64,000 nt of DNA from Streptomyces sp. NBC_01754 (GCF_035918015.1 NZ_CP109132.1:6014001-6078000), one strand, 5' to 3'. Positions 9,290 through 17,686 are shown, numbered from the stretch's first letter. Numbers and translations: made by a program. Notes: generated by a model from the sequence alone, not told the origin.

Positions 9290-9373
9290 AGTTCCAGGGG
9301 AAGCCGGTCGAAACCCGGCGCTGACCCGCAACCGTAGGCCCGGTACCGCCGGGCGAGCCGGAACACCTGGACG
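9290..9373 (+). promoter_or_regulatory. Cobalamin riboswitch (short class) for the surface-protein/ECF operon
   Basis: The core reads GGGGAAGCCGGTCGAAACCC, then CGCTGACCCGCAACCGTA, a CCCGG/CCGGG hairpin and the variant B12 box GAGCCGGAACACCTGG. CCAGG (9293-9297) pairs with CCTGG (9366-9370) to close the element. Size and layout match the minus-strand twin at 9077-9160. It lies about 130 bases upstream of the first gene and so can control the whole 9506-16926 unit. Confidence 0.92.
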
Positions 9374-9505
9374 AGATCCACAGCGAGAAGCGCCGTCGCG
9401 GACTACGGCGTGGTCGACCAGCCCTGTCGCGTGGCACGCCCCGTGAGCACGGCCTCTCAGCCACGTCCTGTACTCCCGCGCGGTCATCGGGACGAGGGGG
9501 CCGTG

Positions 9506-12286
9506 GTGAGCACCGGAAGACGAAGAGGCGGACGACGTGGGGCCACAGGCCTCGTCGGGCTGATGTCGGCGGTGGGCCTGGTGTTCACCGCCTGCCTGAC
9601 GTTCGTCACCGTCACTCCGGCCGCGGCCGACCCCCTCGACGCCTGCACCGCGACCGAGGGCGCCGTCGTCGCCGTCGACTTCGGGCCCTTCGGGGGGACC
9701 GTCCGGCGCGGCTGCGACGCCACACCGACGACCGGCTACGAGCTGCTCCACGAGGCCGGGTTCACCACCACGGGGACCCAGCACGACGGTCCGGCGTTCA
9801 TCTGCCGCATCGGATTCGGCTCGGGCGTCCAGCAGCCCACCGAGGACGAGGAGTCCTGCGTCCTCACCCCGCCGGCCACCGCCTACTGGTCGTACTGGAC
9901 CGCCTCGCCCGGCCAGCAGAAGTGGACGTACAGCCCGTACGGCGCCATGGACCGCAGACCCGGGCACGGCGACGTGGACGCCTGGGTGTTCGGCGGCACC
10001 GACATCGGCGGCACCACCGGCGGCCCCAGCTTCACACCCGACGACGTACGCGCCGGAGGCGGCGGTACGACGCCCGATCCCGGCGGCACACCCACCACTC
10101 CGGCCGGGGAGATCGACGTACCGGCCGCGGCCCGGTGGGTCAGGGGTGTCCTGGAGGACGACGAACGCGTCGTCGACGAGGGCGCCGGCACCGTGAACTT
10201 CCTCCTGACCACCGAGGCCGCCTATGCGCTGGCCGCGGCGGACGGGGAGAGCGCGACCCTGGACCGGATCACCGCGTTCCTCGCCGCCCACACCGACGAC
10301 TTCGCCTACCCGGCGGGCCCGGAGCAGGCCCCCGACGCCACCGCCGCCGCCCGCCTCGCCCTGCTCGCCCTCGCCACGGAAGCCGATCCAGGAGACTTCG
10401 GGGGCCACGACCTGACCGGCGACCTGGCCGCGAACGTGTGCGAGACGGGTCCCGGTTCGGGCGGCGGCCCCACGCCCGGCTGCACCGCCGAGGGGGACTT
10501 CCGTGACGCCACCTACGCCGACGGCCAGGCGCTGGCCGTGCTGGCGCTGCTGCGGTCGGGTACCCGGCCCCCGGCCGCCGCCGTGGAGCGGCTGACCCAG
10601 GTGCAGTGCGACGACGGCGGTGTCACCAGCATCCTCATCCGCCCCGGCGAGTACTGCGACGGAGACCCCGCCACCACCGGACTGGCGGTCCTCGCCCTGA
10701 AGGCGGCGGGCGGTCAGGACACGGCCGTCGCGCAGGCCCGCACGTATCTGAAGAAGGCCCAGCGCGAGGACGGTTCGTTCCCCGGCTGGACCGGTGCCAC
10801 CACCGGCAGCGTCACGGCCACCGCCTACGCCTCGCAGGCGTTGCGCGAGCTCGGTGACACCGCGCAGGCGGACGCCGGGGTCTCCTGGCTCTCGCGCGAG
10901 CAACTGGCGGGCGGCGGCTTCGGGTTCGAGGAGGGTGCCACCGATCCGGCCCTGTATCCGACGGCCCCCGCCGTCCTCGCCGGGGCGGGCACCGACCTCG
11001 GGCAACTGACGACCGCGGCACCCGAACCGACCGGGCCGCCCGCCACCGAGCCGCCGGCCACGGCCCCGCCGACCACCGGGCCGCCCGTCACCGGGGCACC
11101 GACCACCGGTCCCACGGCACCGGCGGGCGAGGGCCCCGACCTCGCCAGGGGCGTCGCCTACCTCACCGCGCCCGCCCAGCTCCAGCAGGGCCGGTACTAC
11201 GCGGCGGGACCCGGCCTGGCCCGCGCGGACTTCGGGCTCACCGTCGACGGCGCCTACGCGCTCGCCGCCACCGGCCTCGACGACAACGCGCTGCGAGGCA
11301 TCGTCGACTTCCTCGACGGCGGTGGCAAGGACGGCGAGGGCCGAACCGTGAGCGACTGGACCGGCATCGGCACCCAGACCCCCCTGGGCGGGCAGCTCGG
11401 CAAGACGGCCCTGCTGGCCCAGGCGGTCGGCCGCGACGCGCGGGACTTCGGCGGCAAGGACCTGATCGCGGCTCTCGGCACGGCGGTGTGCGCGGCACCG
11501 AGCAAGGCGCCGGACCGCGCGTGCGCCGCCGAGGGGGCGTACACCTACACGACCTCCGTCTTCGGCCAGTCCCTGGCGATCATGGCGCAGGTGCGTGCCG
11601 GTGAGGAGGCGGCCGCCCGGAAGCCGCTCGCGTACCTGGAGAGCCTCCAGCAGAGCAGCGGCGCGTGGCCCAGCCTGATCCCGTCCACGAAGGACTCCGA
11701 CGTCGACTCCACCGCCATGGCCGCGATGGCGGTGGACCTGGCCGGTGGCGACGAGGCCGGGGAAGCGGTGGCCGAGGCGCTCGCCTGGATCGCGGGGCAG
11801 CAGCTTCCGGACGGCGGGTTCCCCGGTGCGTCGGGCAACTCCGTCAACTCCGCCGCGCTCGCCGTACAGGGGCTCTCGCTCGACGCGCCGAAGTACGCCG
11901 ACCGGATCGCGAAGGCGCGGAAGTTCCTGGCCACCCAGCAGAACGACGACGGCGGCTTCAACGTCGTCAAGGGCGGCCAGCCCGGTTCCGACCTGCGCGC
12001 GTCCACCCAGGCGGTCGGCGGGGCCACCGGCATCTCGTTCGGCCTCCTGGAGCGCGGCCTGGACGGCACCACACCCCTGCCCCCCGCACCCTTGCCCCCC
12101 GGACCCGGCGGGAACCCGAGCGCACCCACCATCGTGACCACCGACGACACCGGCTCCGACGGCGGGGCGCTCGCCTCGACCGGCGTGGCGGCCGGCGCGC
12201 TCGCGGCGTGCGCGGTGGCGCTCATCGGCGCGGGGTGGCGCACGGTCGTCGTGACCCGCCGCCGTACCGTCAGGCAGTCGCTGTGA
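9506..12286 (+). CDS. Sortase-anchored cell-wall protein with four-Cys domain and two alpha/alpha barrels
   Basis: The 926-residue protein has a signal peptide (about 1-41). A four-cysteine domain follows at about 44-172 (C47, C70, C100, C118; FICRIG and AYWSYW motifs). Next come one prenyltransferase-like barrel (about 196-510), a Pro/Thr linker, a second barrel (about 555-855), and a terminal LASTG (889-893), membrane helix and RRR tail. LAXTG is the known class E sortase signal of Streptomyces, so it should be wall-linked. GTG at 9506 follows GAGGGGG; an upstream in-frame GTG at 9410 would overlap the leader. It is the first gene after a cobalamin riboswitch and overlaps the next gene by four bases. 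I infer cobalamin capture; binding residues are unknown. Confidence 0.87.
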   Translation: MSTGRRRGGRRGATGLVGLMSAVGLVFTACLTFVTVTPAAADPLDACTATEGAVVAVDFGPFGGTVRRGCDATPTTGYELLHEAGFTTTGTQHDGPAFICRIGFGSGVQQPTEDEESCVLTPPATAYWSYWTASPGQQKWTYSPYGAMDRRPGHGDVDAWVFGGTDIGGTTGGPSFTPDDVRAGGGGTTPDPGGTPTTPAGEIDVPAAARWVRGVLEDDERVVDEGAGTVNFLLTTEAAYALAAADGESATLDRITAFLAAHTDDFAYPAGPEQAPDATAAARLALLALATEADPGDFGGHDLTGDLAANVCETGPGSGGGPTPGCTAEGDFRDATYADGQALAVLALLRSGTRPPAAAVERLTQVQCDDGGVTSILIRPGEYCDGDPATTGLAVLALKAAGGQDTAVAQARTYLKKAQREDGSFPGWTGATTGSVTATAYASQALRELGDTAQADAGVSWLSREQLAGGGFGFEEGATDPALYPTAPAVLAGAGTDLGQLTTAAPEPTGPPATEPPATAPPTTGPPVTGAPTTGPTAPAGEGPDLARGVAYLTAPAQLQQGRYYAAGPGLARADFGLTVDGAYALAATGLDDNALRGIVDFLDGGGKDGEGRTVSDWTGIGTQTPLGGQLGKTALLAQAVGRDARDFGGKDLIAALGTAVCAAPSKAPDRACAAEGAYTYTTSVFGQSLAIMAQVRAGEEAAARKPLAYLESLQQSSGAWPSLIPSTKDSDVDSTAMAAMAVDLAGGDEAGEAVAEALAWIAGQQLPDGGFPGASGNSVNSAALAVQGLSLDAPKYADRIAKARKFLATQQNDDGGFNVVKGGQPGSDLRASTQAVGGATGISFGLLERGLDGTTPLPPAPLPPGPGGNPSAPTIVTTDDTGSDGGALASTGVAAGALAACAVALIGAGWRTVVVTRRRTVRQSL

Positions 12287-13206
12287 CCGCACTCCGCGGG
12301 CACCGTGCCTCCCGTCTCGCGCCCGTACCCGCCCTGGTTCTCGCGCTCCTGGCCACGGCTGCCCAGCCCGCCGCTGCCGCTCCGCAGCCGATGGGCCGGT
12401 GCACCACCAGCTCCGGGGCGGTTCTCGCCGTCGACTTCAGCCGGTGGGGAGGGCCGGTCTACCGCTCCTGCGGCACGACCCCCACCACGGGGTACGAACT
12501 GCTCAACCAGGGTGGCTGGCGTACCACCGGCACCGGGCACGACGGACCGGCGTTCATCTGCCGTATCGGCTACAGCGGCCACCGGGGCGGCAAGCAGTTC
12601 CCGCCGCCGGAGGAGGAAGACTGCGTCCTCACCCCGCCCGCCTCCGCCTACTGGTCGTACTGGCACGCGGACGCCGGGGCGAACGACTGGGAGTACAGCC
12701 AGCTCGGCGCCATGCTCTACAAGCCGAAGCCCGGCAGCGTCGACCTGTGGATCTTCGGCGGCACCGACATCGGCGGCACCCGGGGCCGGCCCCAGGTCAC
12801 CCCCGACCAGCTCCGGGCCCACAACACCGGACCCGGCGGCGAGGTGGGCAAGCCGCCCCCCTCCGAACGCGCGCCGGCGCTGCCGCCCGGCACGAACACC
12901 GGCCCGGCCCCGGTGAAGACCGGACCGAAGCCGCCCCCGGAGCCGACCGAGAGCCCTTCGCCCAGCACGTCCCCCAGTGCGTCGCCCAGCCCTTCGCCCA
13001 CCGAGTCCACCGCACCGTCGCCGACACCCGCCACGAGCCCGGCGGTGGCCCCCGGCGACGAAGCCAGGGTCGTCGACGCCGCCCCGGCGGCGGACGCGCG
13101 GCACGACGTGGGATCGGTGGTGCCGGTGGTGGCGGGCGGCGTGCTGGTCGTCCTCGTCGGCGGGGCGGCCGTGGTCGCGGCCCGGCGCCGCCGGCGTACC
13201 GAGTAG
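12283..13206 (+). CDS. Membrane-anchored four-Cys domain protein of the B12 operon
   Basis: The 307-residue protein has a signal peptide (about 1-33) and one copy of the four-cysteine domain found in the previous protein (about 38-165; C40, C63, C93, C114; FICRIGY, AYWSYW, WIFGGTDIGGT). A Ser/Pro/Thr-rich wall-spanning linker follows, then a C-terminal membrane helix (about 280-300) and an RRRRR tail. No LPXTG/LAXTG motif precedes the helix, so it looks membrane-anchored. GTG at 12283 lies in the GTGA overlap with the upstream stop. The domain resembles the DUF4430 style of fold by its YWSYW and W..GA pattern, but that is a tentative reading. Context suggests it passes substrate from the wall to the ECF importer. 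Confidence 0.82.
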   Translation: MTALRGHRASRLAPVPALVLALLATAAQPAAAAPQPMGRCTTSSGAVLAVDFSRWGGPVYRSCGTTPTTGYELLNQGGWRTTGTGHDGPAFICRIGYSGHRGGKQFPPPEEEDCVLTPPASAYWSYWHADAGANDWEYSQLGAMLYKPKPGSVDLWIFGGTDIGGTRGRPQVTPDQLRAHNTGPGGEVGKPPPSERAPALPPGTNTGPAPVKTGPKPPPEPTESPSPSTSPSASPSPSPTESTAPSPTPATSPAVAPGDEARVVDAAPAADARHDVGSVVPVVAGGVLVVLVGGAAVVAARRRRRTE

Positions 13207-14420
13207 TGGCCGTGGCAGGCCCCACCCCCGGCGGACCGCCCGTGTCCGGCCGCGCCCCGGACGCGGGCGGGCGCCGGCTGCCCAGGATCCTGCATCCGGT
13301 CGCCTGGTGGATCTGGGCGCTCGCACTGGCCACCGCCGTCAGCCGCACCAACAACCCGCTGCTGCTGTTCCTGGTGCTCGCGGTCCTCGGCTACGTCGTC
13401 AGCGCGCGCCGCACCGAGGCGCCCTGGGCCCGCGGCTTCGTCTACTACCTCTACCTGGCCGCCACCGTCGTGGCGATCCGCGTCCTGTTCCGGGCCGTCT
13501 TCGCCACCGGGATCACCCCGCACGACCACTTCCTCTTCGCCCTGCCGCACATCCCCACCCCCGACTGGTACGCGGGTATCCAGCTCGGCGGACCCGTCTC
13601 CCTGGAAGCCCTCCTGTCGGCCGCCACCGACGGACTCCGCCTCGCCTGCATGCTCTGCTGTATCGGCGCGGCCAACACCCTCGCCAACCCCAAACGCGCC
13701 CTGCGGATCCTGCCAGGAGCCCTGCACGAACTCGGGGTGGCCGTGACCGTCGCGATCAGCGTCGCCCCCCAACTCGTGCAGAGCGTGCAGCGGGTGGCCC
13801 GCGCGCGCAGGCTGCGCGCGGGCCGGAACAAGGGGCTGAAGGCGCTGCGGGGCATCGTCGTCCCCGTCCTGGAGGACGCCCTCGAACGCTCCCTGCGCCT
13901 CGCCGCCGGCATGGACTCCCGCGGTTACGGGCGCGCGGGCACCGCGACCCGCCGCTCCCGCCGGGCGACCGGGGCCCTCATGCTGCTCGGCATGTGCGGC
14001 CTGTGCGCCGGGGCCTACGGGCTCCTCGACGCCACCGCCCCCACGTTCCTCGGACTGCCCGCGCTGGGCGTCGGCGCCCTGCTCTGTGTGGGCGGCCTGC
14101 GCACCGGCGGGCGCCGGGTGACCCGCACCACCTACCGGCCCGACCCGTGGCGCCTGCCCGAGTGGACGGTGGCCTGTACGGGCGTGCTCTCCGCGATCCT
14201 GCTGTTCGTCGACATCGGTTACGACGCCGCCGAGCTGAACCCCTCCATTTATCCCCTCAGCTGGCCGACCCTGCCCCTGGTGCCGACCCTCGCGATCCTG
14301 CTCGCCGGAACGGCCGGGTTCCTCGCCCCGCCACCGACGGCCCGGCCAACGACGGACCCGCCGCCGACCGCCCCGCGCACCGTGCCCGCGCGGCACACGG
14401 AGAAAGCCGCAACCACGTGA
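13206..14420 (+). CDS. ecfT: ECF transporter T component (CbiQ/EcfT family)
   Basis: The 404-residue membrane protein belongs to the energy-coupling EcfT family. It couples ATPase motion to the substrate-binding S component. Membrane segments are visible around residues 30-110, 140-165 and 255-345. Two short arginine motifs that dock into the ATPases are visible as ARARRLRAG and MDSRGYG. GTG at 13206 shares its G with the upstream TAG; an in-frame GTG at 13212 is the alternative. The long N-terminus (about 30 residues) and polar C-terminal tail are unusual but common in actinobacteria. The 3' end overlaps the ATPase gene by four bases. CbiQ proteins can serve cobalt as well as vitamin importers; the riboswitch favours a B12-related substrate. 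Confidence 0.9.
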   Translation: MAVAGPTPGGPPVSGRAPDAGGRRLPRILHPVAWWIWALALATAVSRTNNPLLLFLVLAVLGYVVSARRTEAPWARGFVYYLYLAATVVAIRVLFRAVFATGITPHDHFLFALPHIPTPDWYAGIQLGGPVSLEALLSAATDGLRLACMLCCIGAANTLANPKRALRILPGALHELGVAVTVAISVAPQLVQSVQRVARARRLRAGRNKGLKALRGIVVPVLEDALERSLRLAAGMDSRGYGRAGTATRRSRRATGALMLLGMCGLCAGAYGLLDATAPTFLGLPALGVGALLCVGGLRTGGRRVTRTTYRPDPWRLPEWTVACTGVLSAILLFVDIGYDAAELNPSIYPLSWPTLPLVPTLAILLAGTAGFLAPPPTARPTTDPPPTAPRTVPARHTEKAATT

Positions 14421-16099
14421 TCACCTTCGAACAGGTCGGTGTCCGGTACGAGGACACGTCCCGGCCCGCCCTCCGCGACGTCGACCTCACCATCGAGGAA
14501 GGCGAACTCTGCCTGGTCGTCGGGCACACCGGCGTCGGCAAGTCCACCCTCCTCGGCACCGTCAACGGCCTCGTCCCGCACTTCACCGGCGGCACCCTGT
14601 ACGGGCGTGTCACCGTCGACGGCCGCGACACCGCGCACCATCCGCCCCGCGAACTCGCCGACGTGGTCGGCGTCGTCGGGCAGGATCCGCTCGACGGTTT
14701 CGTCACCGACACAGTCGAGGAGGAACTCGCCTACGCGATGGAGCAGTTGGCCGTCTCCTCGCACGTCATGCGCAAACGTGTCGAGGAGACCCTGGACCTG
14801 CTGGGCCTCGCCGACCTGCGCCACCGCGCACTCCACGAGCTGTCCGGCGGTCAGCAGCAGCGCGTCGCCATCGGGTCGGTGCTCACGGCTCACCCACGTG
14901 TCCTCGTCCTGGACGAGCCCACCTCGGCCCTCGACCCCAGCGCGGCGGAAGAGGTCCTCGCGGCCGTGACCCGCCTCGTCCACGACCTCGGGGTCACCGT
15001 CCTCATGGCCGAACACCGCCTGGAACGCGTCGTCCAGTACGCCGACCGGGTGCTCCACCTCCCCGGCGACGGCCGCGTGAGCCACGGACCGCCCGCCGAG
15101 ATGTTCCGTACGTCGTCCATCGCACCCCCGATCGTGGACCTCGGCCGGGCGGCCGGCTGGACCCCGCTTCCCCTGTCCGTCCGCGACGCCCGCCGTGCCG
15201 CGGCCCCCCTGCGCGGCCGCCTGGCCGGACACCGGCCCCCGCCCCCCGTTCCCCGGCCGGTCGGCCACCGGGAGTGCCTGCTGAAGGCGCGGGGCGTCAC
15301 CGTCAGCTACCGGGGTGCCCCCGCCGTCCGCGAGGTCGACCTCGATCTGCCGGGCGGCCAGGTCACCGCGCTGATGGGACGCAACGGCTCCGGGAAGTCC
15401 TCGTTGCTGTGGGCCCTCCAGGGCTCGGGCCCCCGCACCGCGGGCACCGTGCGGGTGGCCTCCGGGCCCGGCGCGAAGACGCCCGGCGATCCCCACACGA
15501 TGCCCCCGGCCCAGGCGCGCCGTCTGGTCGGGCTCGTCCCGCAGACCCCGTCCGACCTCCTCTACCTGGAGAGCGTCGGACAGGAACTCACCCAGGCCGA
15601 CCGGGAGTCGGCCGTCGCCGGACCGGGTCCCGGGGACGCGCGGTCCCTCCTCGACCGGCTCGCGCCCGGCATCGAGGACGCCACCCACCCCCGGGACCTG
15701 TCGGAGGGCCAGAAACTCGCCCTGGTCCTGGCGATCCAGCTGGCGGCGGCGCCCAGCGTGCTGCTCCTGGACGAACCGACCCGCGGCCTCGACTACCGGG
15801 CCAAGACACAGCTGATCCGGATCGTCGGCACGCTCGCCGCCGAAGGCCGTACGGTGGTCATCGCCACGCACGACGTCGAGTTCGTCGCCCGGGCCGCGGA
15901 CCGCGTCGTCGTCATGGCCCAGGGAGACGTCGTCGCCGACGGCCCGACCTCCGACGTCATCGTCGCCTCACCCGTCTTCGCGCCGCAGACCGCCAAGATC
16001 CTCGCCCCGCTGCCGTTCCTCACGGTCGACCAGGTCACCGCCGCCCTCGCCGGGGCCGCCGCGGACCCGGCGGACGCCGGAAGCGGGGCGGACGCGTGA
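14417..16099 (+). CDS. Fused ECF ATPase (two ABC ATP-binding domains)
   Basis: The 560-residue protein joins two ABC ATPase domains that other ECF systems carry as separate EcfA and EcfA' subunits. Domain 1 (about 1-235) has Walker A GHTGVGKST, signature LSGGQQQR and Walker B VLVLDEPTSALD. Domain 2 (about 300-530) has GRNGSGKSS, a shortened signature LSEGQ, VLLLDEPTRGLD and the switch histidine in THD. Both look catalytically competent. GTG at 14417 sits in the GTGA overlap with ecfT, and the 3' end overlaps the S component likewise, so all three are made together. The order T-AA'-S within a cobalamin-riboswitch operon makes this the energiser of a vitamin importer. Confidence 0.93.
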   Translation: MITFEQVGVRYEDTSRPALRDVDLTIEEGELCLVVGHTGVGKSTLLGTVNGLVPHFTGGTLYGRVTVDGRDTAHHPPRELADVVGVVGQDPLDGFVTDTVEEELAYAMEQLAVSSHVMRKRVEETLDLLGLADLRHRALHELSGGQQQRVAIGSVLTAHPRVLVLDEPTSALDPSAAEEVLAAVTRLVHDLGVTVLMAEHRLERVVQYADRVLHLPGDGRVSHGPPAEMFRTSSIAPPIVDLGRAAGWTPLPLSVRDARRAAAPLRGRLAGHRPPPPVPRPVGHRECLLKARGVTVSYRGAPAVREVDLDLPGGQVTALMGRNGSGKSSLLWALQGSGPRTAGTVRVASGPGAKTPGDPHTMPPAQARRLVGLVPQTPSDLLYLESVGQELTQADRESAVAGPGPGDARSLLDRLAPGIEDATHPRDLSEGQKLALVLAIQLAAAPSVLLLDEPTRGLDYRAKTQLIRIVGTLAAEGRTVVIATHDVEFVARAADRVVVMAQGDVVADGPTSDVIVASPVFAPQTAKILAPLPFLTVDQVTAALAGAAADPADAGSGADA

Positions 16100-16926
16100 C
16101 CCCCGCCCGTACCGAGCCGGCCGTCCGCCTCACACCCCGCGCCGGTGTGGTCATCGCGCTGGCCGCGTTCCTCGGACTGGTCGCCTTCTTCTGGCCGTTC
16201 GTCGTCGCCCCGGGGAAGTTCGGCTCGAACTACGCACCACCCCTGATCTTCGGCGTCCTGCTCGTGCTGGTCCTGTGCGTCGTGCTCTCCGAGATCGCCG
16301 AGGGGGGGATCAACTCCAAGGCGCTCGCGATGCTCGGCGTCCTGTCCGCCGTCAACGCGGCCCTGCGACCGCTCGGGGCGGGGACGGCGGGCATCGAGAC
16401 GGTCTTCTTCGTCCTGGTCCTGGCCGGCCGCGTCTACGGCCCCGGCTTCGGATTCACCCTCGGCTGCACCTCCCTGTTCACGTCCGCGCTCATCACGGGC
16501 GGCGTCGGCCCGTGGATGCCCTACCAGATGTTCGGCTGTGCCTTCGTCGGCATGCTCGCCGGATTCCTGCCCCGGGCCACCGGCCGGCGGGAGGTACTCA
16601 TGCTGGCCGTCTACGGCTCGCTGTCCGGCTACCTCTTCGGGTTCCTGCTCAACCTGTCCTTCTGGCCGTTCTCCCTCGACCCGAACAGCTCGATCGCCTA
16701 CCTCCCGGGCCTGCCCTTCACGGAGCAGTGGCACCGGTACGTGGCCTTCAACCTCGCCACCTCCCTCGGCTGGGACACCGGCCGCGCCGTCACCAACCTG
16801 GTCTGCGTCCTGCTCGCCGGCCCGGCGGTCCTCACCACCTTCCGCCGGGCCGCCCGCCGCGCCCGCTTCCAGGCGCCGGTCCGCTTCCGGGAGCCGGACA
16901 CCGGCGGCGCCGCGGACCCGGTGTGA
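16096..16926 (+). CDS. ECF transporter S component, probably for cobalamin or a corrinoid
   Basis: The 276-residue integral membrane protein has about six hydrophobic helices (near residues 14-34, 44-64, 72-90, 100-125, 132-158 and 220-255). It also has the Gly/Ala-rich, aromatic loops of ECF substrate-binding subunits (YGPGFGFTLGCTSLFTSAL, GVGPWMPYQMFGCAFVGMLAG). Family knowledge says the S component determines the substrate. I cannot read the substrate from residues; the riboswitch at 9290 and the barrel proteins point to cobalamin or cobinamide. GTG at 16096 overlaps the ATPase gene by four bases. The gene ends 28 bases before the convergent PPOX gene. Confidence 0.88.
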   Translation: MTPARTEPAVRLTPRAGVVIALAAFLGLVAFFWPFVVAPGKFGSNYAPPLIFGVLLVLVLCVVLSEIAEGGINSKALAMLGVLSAVNAALRPLGAGTAGIETVFFVLVLAGRVYGPGFGFTLGCTSLFTSALITGGVGPWMPYQMFGCAFVGMLAGFLPRATGRREVLMLAVYGSLSGYLFGFLLNLSFWPFSLDPNSSIAYLPGLPFTEQWHRYVAFNLATSLGWDTGRAVTNLVCVLLAGPAVLTTFRRAARRARFQAPVRFREPDTGGAADPV

Positions 16927-16954
16927 CACACCCCGTGCCCCCGTACGCGCTCCG

Positions 16955-17500
16955 TCAGGCGGTCAGCCGGACCCCGGTGACCAGATCGGGGCTGATGCGT
17001 ACCGCGGCCTCCATCGGCCGGTCCGGCCAGGGCCTGATCAGCCGCTCGTACCGCAGCAGGGCCTCCCGCTCGGTGACGGGGTGGCAGAACCCCGTGGCGA
17101 CGACGCTCCAGCCCAGATGGGTCAGCGGGTCGATGTCGTCGGCCTGGTAGGCGACCACGACCCCGAGCCCGCCGTGCTGCCGGGCCTGGTGGAACAGGTC
17201 CGAGTCCCGGTGCGTCCGGATGACGATCTGACCACCGTCCAGCAGATGGTTCACCGGCCGGACGGCGGGCAGCGCGCGCCGGGTGAAAACGATCCGTCCC
17301 AGCGGCGCGCCGCCGAGCAGCGCCATGGCCTGAGGGGCCGTCAACTTCACCGTGCGCCGGGCGGGAGAGGAGACCGGGCGGCCGGACGCGGCCGGCACCA
17401 AGGGGGGCGCCGGGCGCCCGGGCTCCGCCGGCACCACCGGGCGCCCGGTCTCCGCCGTACGCGTGGACGTCCGGGACGGCTGACGCCGTGGGTGGCTCAT
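16955..17500 (-). CDS. Pyridoxamine 5'-phosphate oxidase-fold flavoprotein (PPOX family)
   Basis: The 181-residue protein has a Pro/Arg-rich N-terminal extension (about 1-50). A split-barrel PPOX-like domain follows, with LLGGAPLGRIVFTRRALPAVRPVNHLLDGG and GVVVAYQADDIDPLTHLGWSVVATG segments. Such proteins bind FMN or F420 and act as small redox enzymes. The specific reaction cannot be read here. Members are common in actinobacterial dormancy (DevR/OsdR) regulons. Two tandem palindromes lie 69-97 bases upstream of its ATG, which fits that pattern. It diverges from the SLOG-VKOR unit and converges with the ECF operon. Confidence 0.85.
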   Translation of the reverse strand: MSHPRRQPSRTSTRTAETGRPVVPAEPGRPAPPLVPAASGRPVSSPARRTVKLTAPQAMALLGGAPLGRIVFTRRALPAVRPVNHLLDGGQIVIRTHRDSDLFHQARQHGGLGVVVAYQADDIDPLTHLGWSVVATGFCHPVTEREALLRYERLIRPWPDRPMEAAVRISPDLVTGVRLTA

Positions 17501-17568
17501 GGTGCGGCCTCGTCTCCTGGTCTGCTCGCCTCCCGCCCGAGTACACCGTGGGCCGCCGTCGGCCGACA

Positions 17569-17597
17569 GGGCCGAACGGCCCGGGGCCGAACGGCCC
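17569..17597. promoter_or_regulatory. Two tandem DevR/OsdR-like palindromes
   Basis: The 14-bp palindrome GGGCCGAACGGCCC occurs twice with one base between copies (17569-17582 and 17584-17597). It lies in the divergent promoter region of the PPOX and SLOG-VKOR genes. It resembles the GGGAC/GGCCC-type boxes bound by DevR/DosR and its Streptomyces relatives, and a DevR-like regulator is encoded at 20493. Confidence 0.6.
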
Positions 17598-17634
17598 TAG
17601 CCCGGAAGGGCGCCCCCTCGGTTCACTCGGGAGT

Positions 17635-17686
17635 CGTGTGCCGGGGCCCGGCCGAGGGCAGCACCCGGGCCGGGTCCCGGCACACG
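17635..17686. repeat. Long inverted repeat in the SLOG gene leader
   Basis: A 17-bp stem with one G-T mismatch (17635-17651 against 17670-17686, both containing CGTGTGCCGGG and complement) encloses an 18-base loop. It ends 50 bases before the SLOG-like start. It could be an attenuator, an mRNA-stabilising leader hairpin or a terminator for upstream transcription. Confidence 0.55.

Noticed and set aside
7550..12286. Reading the barrel proteins as real prenyltransferases or terpene cyclases
   Set aside because: Both are secreted, lack DDxxD or DxDD catalytic motifs that I can see, and are controlled by cobalamin riboswitches; the fold is shared by transcobalamin.
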